Shown here one piece after another: positions 12,501 through 24,500 of a stretch of 39,860 nucleotides of DNA. The notes beneath the pieces were generated by a model. It worked only from the letters and a program-made list of their open reading frames with translations. It was not told the origin of the DNA and ran no database searches. Position numbers and translations under genes: made by a program. Source of the DNA: JAUSNA01 sp964511965 (GTDB lineage Bacteria; Patescibacteriota; Microgenomatia; Levybacterales; GWA1-39-11); contig CAZEGF010000012.1 in NCBI GenBank assembly GCA_964511965.1, positions 1 through 39,860 on the forward strand, read 5' to 3'. The number at the start of each line of letters is the position of its first letter. Position 1 is the stretch's first letter.

Positions 12501-15500
12501 TAAAGTAAGAGTTCCATCAACTCCAGCCGTTGCCAAAGTCAAAACAGGAGAAGCATTTGTAAGTTTTAATGGAGCTGCACCTGAAAGTGTAACTGTTCCT
12601 GATGCTGCAATAGTTGTAGCCCCTGCAATTGCACCGGTGTTTGTGATACCTCCATTATTGTTATTAATTCCACCTGTTATTGATGCTCCACCGGACGTTA
12701 CGGTTAATGCTCCTCCGATTGTCTGTCCGACTGTGAAGTTATTGTTTTGTCCTTTATAGGCAACGTTACTTAATGTTCCTGTAGTGTTAATATTTGCTCC
12801 GTTAAGCGTAAACCCGGTTACGGCGTTAACGGTATCTCCTGTTACGGTTCCTGAAGCAGTAATATCAACTGCACCTGCGATAGTTCCTGCATTTGTTATG
12901 CCACCATTATTATTATCTATACCTCCGGTTATGCTTGCACCTGCGTTTGCGGTAAAGAAACCATTTGATGTTAAGGTACCTGCTGCTGAAATCGAAGCGG
13001 TACCTGTAGTAACCAAACTTCCACTTGATGTTAAGTTACCAAGTTCATCAATTGTCAATTTGGTAGTACCACCAGACTTTATAAGCAAAGCGCTTCCGGT
13101 AGAACCTGCAGTTGTGTCGTTTATGATGAAAGCAGGAGCAGTACCTGCATTTGTAAGTGTGAATGAAGTCTGTGATGCAAGACTTGAACCGAGAGTAAAG
13201 TCTATATTTCTACCGGTTGTAGTTGTGATAGTATTTCCCGTGTCATAAGCTGATTGCAATGTTCCGGCAACAGCTGAACAGGTTGAGATTTCATTGGAAG
13301 CATTCCGACACAGTGTTGTTGCTCCAGCACTTCCAAGAGTAGGAACCTTGGTTATAGTATTGAGAACTATCGCCCCTGTTCCATTTGGTGAAAGTGTAAG
13401 ATCTTCATTCGTACCGGTTGTAATATCCGTAATTACTCCATTGAAAGTTAATGTTCCTGTTGTTGTTATTGCACCGGAGGCAATAGTTCCAATATTTACA
13501 AGATTACCTGAAGCATCGATTCTATCTGTTCCAGATGTCGCGATAGAAGTTGTCCCATTTATAGTTGCCCCCTGTATTGTGCCACTTGCAGTTATGTTAG
13601 TTGCACCAGTTATAGCCCCCGCATTCGTAATTCCACCAGAGTTGTTATTGAGCCCACCTGTGATCGAAGCTCCTCCCGCAGTAACGGTTAACCCTCCTGA
13701 TGAAACGGTAAGCAAACCTCCAATGGTTTGAGCTGTTGTAAAGTTATTATTTTGCCCTTTATAAGCGACGTTTGTAAGAGTTCCAGTCGTGTTAATATTG
13801 GTTCCATTAAGCTGGATTGCGCTGGTTCCATTTATAGTAGCCCCTTGTATTGTGCCTGAAGCTGTTATGTTTGTAGCTCCAGAGATGGCGCCGGTATTTG
13901 TAATTCCACCGGTTGTATTATCAATGCCACCGGTTATTGATGCACCACCAGAGCTTACAGTCAAAAGTCCACCTATTGTCTGTCCGACAGTAAAGCTATT
14001 GTCTTGACCTTTATATGCGACGTTACTGAGAGTTCCAGTCGTGTTGATATCGGTTCCACTTAGTTGCAAGGCTGAAGTAGCATTAACATTTGCACCTTGA
14101 ACAGTCCCAGATGCTGTGATAGTTGTTGCACCAGCAATAGCTCCGGTGTTTGTTATGCCACCTGCATTATTATTTATTCCTCCCGTTATAGAAGCTCCGC
14201 CTGCACTGATTGTAATTCCATTTGCAGAGCTAAGAATTCCAGTTCCGGTTGTTGAAATATTGCCGGTCGTAGATATTGCTCCAAGTTCAGTTATTGTCAG
14301 TTTTGTATTTCCACCTGATTGGACAAGAAGAGCGCTACCTGTAGATCCGGAAACCGTATCATTAAGGATTAATGCTGGAGCAGTACCTGCATTGGTTACA
14401 CTGAATGATGTAGATGTTGCAAGACTTGATCCAAGAGTAAAGTCAATATTTCGGCCAGTTGTTGTCAAAATTGTATTTCCATTATCATAAGCGGATTGTA
14501 ATGTACCAGATGATGCAGAACAGTCTGAAATTTCGTTTGAAGCATTTCGGCAAAGTGGAGTAGTACCGGTCGTACCAAGGGTTGGTATTTTGGTCAAGGT
14601 ATTAAGAACTATCTCGCCAGTCCCATTTGGTGAAAGTGTAAGGTCTTCATTGGATCCTGTTGTAATATCTGTTCCAACACCGTTAAAGGTTAGTGTTCCT
14701 GTTGTTGTTATAGCACCTGATGCAATTGTTCCGATATTTGATAAGTTGCCTGAAGCATCAATTCTTGTAGTACCGTTTGTTTGTATGTTCGATGTACCGT
14801 TTATTGTTGCTCCGGTGATTGTGCCTGATGCTGTTATGCTAGTTGCACCAGAGACGGCACCTGTATTTGTTATGCCACCAGCATTATTATCAATGCCACC
14901 GGTAATTGAAGCGCCACCTGATGTTACCGTCAAAAGGCCACCAATTGTTTGACCAACAGTAAAGCTATTGTTCTGTCCTTTATAGGCAACGTTACTCAAA
15001 GTACCAGTCGCATTAATGTCAACTCCACCGACCTGAAGAACAGATGCACCATTAATTGTGTTAACGGTTAAGGTTCCAACGGTTCCATTATCAACTAATG
15101 TAAGGAGAGTATTTGGAGCACCATTTGAATCTTTAATTGTTAACGTTCCGTTTGCATTAGATGCTCCCAAAGTAACAATTGGAGTAGTGTTTGAAAGTAT
15201 CAAAGGTGAACCACTAGAGAGTGTGACGGTTCCGGATGCAGCAATAGTTGTAGCACCTGATATTGCACCCGTGTTTGTGATGCCGCCAGTATTGTTGTCA
15301 ATCCCGCCTGTAATATTCGCACCACCTGATGATACTGTCAAAAGTCCTCCGATAGTTTGACCAACAGTGAAGTTATTATTTTGACCTTTATAAGCGACAT
15401 TTGTGAGAGTTCCAGTTGTATTGATATCGGCTCCCCCAACTTGAAGAGCAGTTGCGGCATTTATTGTGCCAGTCACCGAAAGATTTCCTACTGTTCCTGC

Positions 15501-18500
15501 ATCAGTAAGTGTTAATAAAGTATTAGGTGTCACTTCAGCATCTGTAACTGTTAATGTCCCGTCTGTGCCGGCTGTTGCAATCTTGACTGCCGGGGCTGCA
15601 TTGGAAAGTGTTAGTGGTGAAGCACCAGACAGAGTTACTGTTCCAGAGGCGCTGATTGTAGTTGCACCACTTACCGCACCTGTATTTGTAATTCCCCCAG
15701 TATTGTTATTGATTCCACCGGTTATTGAAGCGCCTCCTGATGAGACTGTAAGAAGACCATTGATTGATTGCGCTGTCGTGAAGTTGTTGTTTTGGCCTTT
15801 GTATGCAACGTTTGTAAGAGTTCCGGTTGTATTGATATCAGCTCCTCCAACTTGAAGAGCTGTTGCCCCGTTGATTGTCGCAACAGTCAAAGTTCCTGCT
15901 GTCCCATTGTCAACTAACGTCAGTAGAGTATTTGGAGATCCTGCAGAATCCTTAATGGTCAAAGTTCCTGCTGCATCAGCGGCTCCCAACGTAATAATAG
16001 GTGTTGTATTAGATAGTGTTAACGGGGAAGCTGATGATAAAGTAACTGTTCCAGACGCACCTATTGTAGTAGCACCACTTATTGCTCCTGCATTTGTAAT
16101 GCCACCTGTATTATTGTCGATTCCACCAGTGATTGATGCACCTCCTGATGAAACAGTCAGTAGTCCGCCAATTGTTTGACCAACAGTAAAGTTATTATTT
16201 TGTCCTTTGTATGCAACATTAGTAAGTGTTCCGGTAGTATTTATATTAGTACCTCCGAGTAGAATAGAAGTACCTGCATTAACCGAACCTGTAACCGACA
16301 GATTACCCACAGTTCCGTTATCCGTAAGTGTTAAGAGTGTGTTAGGAGAACCTTCAGCATCTTTAATTGTCAAAACTCCATCAACACCGGTTGTTGCCAA
16401 AGTTAGAATAGGTGAAGCGTTTGAAAGAACTAATGGAGAAGCTCCGGATAATGTTACCGTTCCTGAAGCTGCAATAGTTGTAGCACCCGAAACAGCACCG
16501 GTGTTAGTTATACCACCTGAATTGTTATCTATTCCTCCGGTTACAGATAATCCACCTGAAGAAATGGTCTGCGCAGCGGTAAATGTATTTGATTGATTTT
16601 TGTATGCAACATTTGATAACGTGCCCGCTGTATTAATATTTGTTCCATTAAGTTGAATTGCAGTAATAGCATTTAGAATATCGGTCTGAACTGTTCCAGA
16701 AGCCGTTATATTTGTTGCACCAGTTACAGCTCCAGTATTTGTGATTCCACCATTATTGTTGTTAATTCCTCCGTTAACTGATGCACCGCCAGATGATACG
16801 GTGAGAGCTCCTGCAGAGGTTATTGTCCCTGTTCCGGTTGTTGAGATATTTCCGGACGTAGTTAATACTCCATTTTCGTTAATTGAAAGTTTTGAAACTC
16901 CTCCGGATTGGATATCAAGTGAAGTGTTGGTTGCCGATCCATTTGTGTCATTTATAATAACTGCGCTACCGGTACCTTGGTTTTCTACCGTAAATCCTGT
17001 TGAGAGATTTGGAGATAGTGTAAATGCTATATCTCTTCCCTGGAAGGTTGTTGCAATTGTGTTGCCTGCATCGTATGCCTGCTGTAGTGTCTCATTAAAT
17101 GCAGATCCGCTACATGTTGCGATTTGATTCGACCCATTTCTACAAAGTATTGATGTCCCATTAGTCCCAAGAGTTGGAACCTGTGTAAGATTGCTTAATA
17201 TGATTTGACCGGACCCGTTTGGTGTTAGAGTTAGATCCTCATTTGTTCCAGTTGTTATGTCTGTTGAAACTCCACTAAATGTCAGAGTTCCTGTGGTCGT
17301 TATGGCGCCTGATGAAACAGTGCCGATATTTGTAAGATTGCCTGAAGCATCTATCCTTTGTGTACCATTAGTTTGGATTTGAGATATTCCATTTATCGCA
17401 TCAGCTGAAAGAGTCGCAGTTGTACCATTGTCAGTTAGTGTCAAAAGTGTATTTGGTGACCCTTCAGCATCTTTGATAGTAAATACACCATTAGTTCCAG
17501 CTGTTGCAATAGAAATTGATGGGGAAGCGTTTGTTAGAGCTATGGCTGAAGCATTTGATAACGTTACTGTTCCTGAAGCATCAATTGTAGTAGCTCCGGC
17601 TACCGCTCCCGTGTTTGTTATTCCACCGGCATTATTGTTAATTCCACCTGTTATTGATGCACCACCTGATGAAACGGTAAGCAAACCGTTGATTGATTGA
17701 GCTGTCGTGAAGTTATTATTCTGACCCTTGTAAGCAACATTTGTAAGAGTTCCTGTTGTATTGATATTTGTTCCATTGAGTTGGAATCCTGACAATGCGT
17801 TGATTGTGTCGGTTGAGAGTGTAGCAACAGTTCCATTATCAACTAATGTTAAGAGTGTATTTGGAGAACCAGCAGAGTCTTTAATTGTTAACGTTCCATT
17901 AGCGTTTGAGGCCCCAATTGTTATTGAAGGAGCACTATCTGAAAGTATGATTGGACTTGCATTTGAGAATGTATTCGTGCCGGTAAATGTATTTGCTTGA
18001 TTAAGGTAAGCAACATTTGTTAGAGTCCCTGCCGTATTTATATTAAGACCATTTAATTGGATAGCAGTAATTGCGTTCAGAACATCAGTTTGGACCGTAC
18101 CTGAAGCCGTGATGTTTGTAGCACCTGTTACTGCTCCTGTGTTTGTTATTCCACCGTTATTATTGTTTATTCCTCCGGTGATTGAGGCACCTCCGGAAGT
18201 AACTGTTACTCCATTTGCCGATGTTATTGACCCTGTTCCGGTTGTTGATATATTTCCACTTGTTGTAAGATTTCCGTTTTCAGAAATCGTAAGGGTGGCA
18301 CTACCACTTGATTGGATTTGAAGAGCGTTTTGAACTGAAGCATTCGTATCATTAATAACAAGAGCGGCCGAGCCGGTACCAGCATTAGTTAATGTAAATT
18401 GGCGGGAGTTAAGATTTGCTAATGTAAAGTCGATATTACCATGAAGATCATTAGCTGAAATTGTATTACCTGAATCATATGCTTGTTGTAGGTTAACGTT

Positions 18501-21500
18501 GTTAACATTTGTATTACATGATGCGAGTTGATTTGATGCATTTCGACAAAGACCAATAGTCCCATTAGTTCCAAGTGTAGGTACTTGGGTTAGGTTTGAA
18601 AGTACTATTTCGCCGGTTCCATTTGGTGTGAGGGTAAGATCTTCATTGCTGATAGTTGTAATGTCTGTGGATGCTCCTGAAAGAGTGAGTGAACCGGTAA
18701 TTGTTTGACCAGTTGTAAAGTTATTATTTTGACCTTTGTAGGCAATATTACCAAGCGTTCCTGTAGTATTAATATCTGTTCCATTGTATTGGAGAGCAGA
18801 TGTAGCATTAATATTTGCACCCTGTACAGTACCCGATGCAGTAATGTTTGTTGCACCTGTTATAGCGCCGGTGTTTGTTATTCCACCGTTGGTATTGTTG
18901 ATACCGCCCGCACTAACTGTAAGTCCATTTGCAGCTGTTATCGTTCCTGTTCCAGTTGTTGCTATATTGCCAACTGTTGTCAGATCCCCCGTCTCTGCAA
19001 TTGTGAGTTTGGTTACTCCACCGGATTGTACAAGAAGAGCACTTCCTGTTGATCCAGCGGTTATATCATTAATTATGAATGCAGGTGCAATTCCAGCATT
19101 AGTGAGAGTAAACGAGGTTGAGGTTCCTAAACTTGGACCTAATGTAAAGTCGATATTGCTACCATCCGTGGTAACAATTGTGTTTCCACCGTTATAAGCA
19201 CCTTGCAAAGATACTGATGATGCACCGCAAGTTGAAATTTCATTCAAAACATTTCTACAAAGAGCTGTTGTACCGCTGGTTCCTAATGTTGGAACAGTAG
19301 TCAGCGTGTTTAAAACAATTTTCCCAGAACCGTTTGGAGAGAGGGTAAGATCTTCATTTGTACCGGTAGTTATGTCTGTACCAACTCCGTTAAATATTAG
19401 TGAGCCTAATGTTGTTATATTTCCATTATTTGCAATGGTAAATTTAGTTACTCCGGAGGAAGATGCAGACAGGATATCATTTGAAGAAGAAGCTGTTTGA
19501 TCTACAACAAAGGCAGAACGACCTTTTGAATTCTGACCATCAACAAATAACGGTGTAAGAGACGTTGTTGTGCCTGCGCTGACATTTCCTAATACGCTTA
19601 ATTCTTTTGTAGCAGCGACATTTCCTCCATTAAGTATAGAGAAAACATCAGTTGCTGCATTCTGAAATACTGCAATCGACCCACCGGACGTGTGATTGTT
19701 AACTCTCAAAGTTGTAGCACCACCGGAATTTTGTCCAGTTATGGCTGCTTGACCTGATACTACGGTAAAAGTATTACCGGATGATACATTTGTATTACCG
19801 TTTAAGTTAACGTTACCACCATTAACGTTTGTCGTGCCTGTTACCGTGTGTCCAAGATTTAGTGTAGTTGCATTTGTAGATCCGATATTAATTGGTGCTC
19901 CTGCTGTATCTATTATGATATTTCCTGTCGAATTTCCTCCAAGAGTAAGCGTGTTTAGATTAGTTGTCTGTATTGATCGTGGTGCTCCGGATAGAGTTAA
20001 GTTCCCAGCAATCGAAGCATTAGATGTGGTAGTTAATGTTGTGAAAGCACCGGTAGACGGAGTTGTTGCACCTATTGCAGTTCCATTTATACCAGTTGAG
20101 GTTGTATTGAAATTATTTGCTGTGATTGTCAAATCATTTGATCCTGTATCAATTGATGATGCGCCAAGACCGGCAAGACTCAGCGAACCGGAGGTCGCCG
20201 TCAATTGCAACGCTCCGGTTGTGAGTGTTAACCCGTTTGAGGCAGTGAGAGTAGTGCTAAATGTCTTAGCACCTGTGAATGTTTGTGTTCCTTCCAGGAA
20301 GGCAAACGTTCCATTAGTTCCAAGATCGGGAAGAGTATAGGTCAAAGATGAAGCAGGGTTAACTGCTGTTAATGTAATGTCATTTGCATCATCCACAGTA
20401 GTTGATCCTTCAAACACCAAATTGTTGCCTTTATTAGCAGAAGAATCGGACCCTGTAAAAGCAGTTCCTGTCAACACATTTCCTACAGCAGTAATGGTTC
20501 CCGCACCGACACCTGATGCTGACTGCCATGATAGATTTCCTGATCCATCGGTTGTGAGAACATAATTGTTGGTTCCATCATCGGGAGGAAGCGTATATGT
20601 CACGTTTTGAGTTTGTGTTCCTGCAACGATTGTAGTTGAGTACGCATTATCTCCAGCTGCAGTAAGTGTCAATTGCCCTGGAACATTATTCGTCCCTGTA
20701 AATAAATCGTACCCAAGATTAAGACCGCCGCTATTTCTAAATGCAACTGTTCCACTTCCGGACGATACAGTAAAGTCGAGGTTAGATGACAAAGTGGTTG
20801 AGCCGTTAATAGTTACTAGTCCCGTCCCAGTTGAAAAAGTACCGCTTCCTGATATAGCAAAATTCCCTGATGACTGCGAGTATCCTGTAATGTTTTGAAG
20901 AGCACCGGCATTGGTAAGTCTTGATGTTCCATTGGTCAAAAGTTCGCCATCCGAAAGATCAAAATTAGCTACTTGTCCACCTGTTGAATTGAGCAAGGTT
21001 AGTGTTCGTAAAGCGCCACCTGTCACATCTATAGTGGTATCTCCACCTGTGAGTGGAATGTTTGTGTCAGAAATGGTCAAATCAGAGAACGTTTTTGCAC
21101 CGGTAAATGTTTGCGTCCCTTCTAGGAAAGCAAATGTTCCATTTGTACCAAGGTCAGGTAGGGTAAATGTTATTGAAGAAGCAGGATTTACAGCCGTTAC
21201 CGTTATATCATTTGCATCATCAACAGTTGTTGATCCCTCAAAAACAAGGGTATTCCCTTTATTCGCAGATGAATCAGAGCCCGTAAAAGCAGATCCCGTA
21301 ACCACATTGCCAACTGCTGTTATAGTTCCTGCACCAACGCCGGCAGCTGACTGCCAGGAAAGACCTCCTGATCCATCAGTTGTCAAAACATAATTATTCG
21401 TCCCATCATCTGGTGGGAGAGTATAGGTAATATCTTGTGACTGGGTAGTTGTTGTAAAGGTTGTCGAGTAATTATTTGCTCCTGCACCGATAAATTTAAT

Positions 21501-24500
21501 TTGCCCAGGTGTATTTGTAGCTAAATCTTCTCCGACAGTCAATCCGCTACTATTCGTGAATGATCCAAGTCCAGTTACATTTAATGCCCCATAAATAGAA
21601 GTGTCACCATTATTGGCAATTGTAAATTTGGTAGTACCGGATGAAGATGCAGACAGAATGTCTTGATTTTCAATCTGGTCAAATATCGCAAGTGCCTTGC
21701 CATTTGCTCCAAGAGACAAAGGACGCGTAACATGAAGTTCTGAGATTGGAGATGCTGTTCCCAACCCGAGGTTAGACGCCAGATATGACTGTGCTGCCGC
21801 TCCAGAATAGATTGAGTAATTTGTAGCACCTGCAGCAATCGTACCGATATTGATGCCGTAGTTATTTGTAGCTGTGTCAACGTTATTAATATTAAGACCA
21901 TAATTGTTATCAGCAGATCCTGTTACGGATACGTAGTCTCCATAATGTGCAGTGGTTCCAGTTGTTGTAAGATTACCACCGACTACTGAATATGAACCAA
22001 AAGAATTAGCTGTTAGATTTGCATTTCCTGCTGAGGTTCCAAAGATACTATTGTATGTGCCATAGATATTGTAATTTGAACCTGATGACACTAATGTAAG
22101 AGTAGGGCTTCCACTAAATGTGTTGTAAGTACCATATAGAGATGCATTATCGCCAGTATTAGAACTATTATATGTAGGTCCACTTGTGAATGAATTATAT
22201 GACGAATATCCAAATACAGTCGTGTCTGCTGAAGATAAATTAACCCCTGATAGACTTAATGTGCTTGAACTGCCATAAAATGCTGCTGAATTACTTGGTC
22301 CATTTACATTACCCGAAGGAGTAAGTGTAGTATTTATATTTTTAATTGACAAATTGTTAACAACAGACTGAGTGTTGGCAATATTTATTACTTCAGTATT
22401 ATTGCTTGCATCAGTACTTTGAGTTATATCAAGAACTCTTGTCCTATCTTGAGTTGCATCGGCTGTAAGAGACACTAAGTAATTAGATGATGATGTGCCT
22501 CCCCCAATACCTACTTTACCCGAACCTTGACCGGTTAGGAAGTTATTGTCGGTACCGGTCAATATATTTCCTGTTGTATTACCTCCAAGTGTTAATGATT
22601 GTCTTTGGGTTGTTTGGATAGTATTTGGACCGCCGTAGAATGTGAGATTTCCACCGATAGAAGCAGAACCTGCAACGTCAAGGGTTGCAAGTGGTGAAGA
22701 TGTTCCTATACCAAAATTTCCTGATGAATCAATCCTTGCTCTTTCAATCATAAGGTCGGCATTGTGATTGTAGGTTGCAAATGAGAGATACCCATTTCTA
22801 TTATTGCTACTGGAGTTTTCTTTCGCTCCTTTAATTTTTGCAAATATAGTATCGTTTGATGACGCACTAATGTATCTCCCTCCGAGCGCAATTGAGCCTC
22901 CTTTGTCAGCTGCAAAGTTATCGTTAGTTGTAAACAGCATGCTTCCTCCTGCTGCTGCAATCGGTAAATCAGGACCAGTTACTGAAAATGAGCCAGGGTT
23001 TGCACCATAACCACCAGTACCTGTATTTATTGATCCACTTAATACATCTAATTTAAATGACGGGTTTGAATTTCCTACACCTACATTACCGTTGGATCCC
23101 AAGAAAAGACTTGTAGATGAATTACCTGGCATAAAGTTGATATCCCCAGTCGTATTGCCTCCAAGCGTTAAGGTGTTATTTGCTGTTGTTTGTATACTTC
23201 TTGGAGCACCTGAAAGAGTAAGGTTACCAGCAATTGAAGCATTTGATGTTGTTGTGAGAGTTGTAAACGCACCGGTTGAAGGGGTTGTTGCACCAATTGC
23301 AGTTGCATTAATTCCGGTTGCTGTTGTACTGAAGTTAGATGATGTAAATGTCAAAGCATTTGAACCTGTATCGATTGATGAAGCGCCTAAGCCTGAAAGG
23401 TTAATAGCACCTGAAGTACCTGTCAAATTAATTGCACCGGTAGTTAGCGTAAATCCATTACTTGCAGTAAGAAGTCCTGCAATAGTTTGGGCAGTTGTGA
23501 AATTATTATCTTGTCCTTTATAAGCTACATTTGTTAATGTACCAGTTGTGTTTATATTAGTTCCATTTAATTGGAACTGGGATAGTGCATTAACAATATT
23601 TGTAGTAAGGGTTGCAACGGTTCCATTATCAACTAATGTTAGTAAAGTATTTGGAGATCCTGCAGAATCTTTGATTGTTAGTGTTCCGGCCGCATTGGAA
23701 GCTCCCAAAGTCAAAACTGGATTAGTATCTGAAAGAATTATCGGACTAGCACTACTGAAAGTATTTGTATTTGTAAATGTATTTGCCTGGTTAAGGTAGG
23801 CGACGTTTGTTAGTGTTCCTGCAGTATTAATGTTAAGACCATTCAGCTGAATAGCTGTTATCGCATTAAGAACATCGGTTTGTACAGTTCCGGAAGCTGT
23901 AATATTTGTTGCTCCGGTTATTGCACCCGTGTTTGTAATTCCACCATTATTATTGTTAATACCACCTGCTATTGAGGCTCCTCCCGAAGAAATTGTAATA
24001 CCATTCGCAGACGTGATCGTTCCGGTTCCCGTTGTTGAAAGATTACCCGTTGTTGTAAGATTACCATTCTCAGATATTGTTAATGTTGCTGAACCACTTG
24101 ATTGGATTTGCAGCGCATTTTGAATGGAAGCATTCGTGTCATTTATAACAAAAGCTGCTGACCCGGTTCCAGCGTTATTTAGAATAAATTGTCGTGAGGA
24201 AAGATCAGCAAGAGTAAATGCGAGATTACCATGTAAATCATTTGCTGAAATTGTATTTCCTGCATCATATGCTTCCTGAAGTGTTACCGCATTTACATTT
24301 GCGTTACAGGTCGAGATTTGATTTGATCCGTTTTGACAAAGCGCAACCGTACCATTTGTTCCTAGAGTTGTAACTTGAGTAAGGTTACTTAATATTATTT
24401 GACCGGAGCCATTTGGTGATAGTGTCAAATTTTCATTTGATCCGGTTGTAATGTCGGTAGATACACCATTAAATGTGAGTGCCCCAGTCGTTGTAATTGC

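Noticed and set aside
21581..21901. Short minus-strand open frames in another frame (also at 7313, 17651, 18605, 22748, 31628, 32942 and 37625)
   Set aside because: They overlap the giant gene out of frame and have Gln/Leu-rich products that mirror the repeat codons; no evidence of function.
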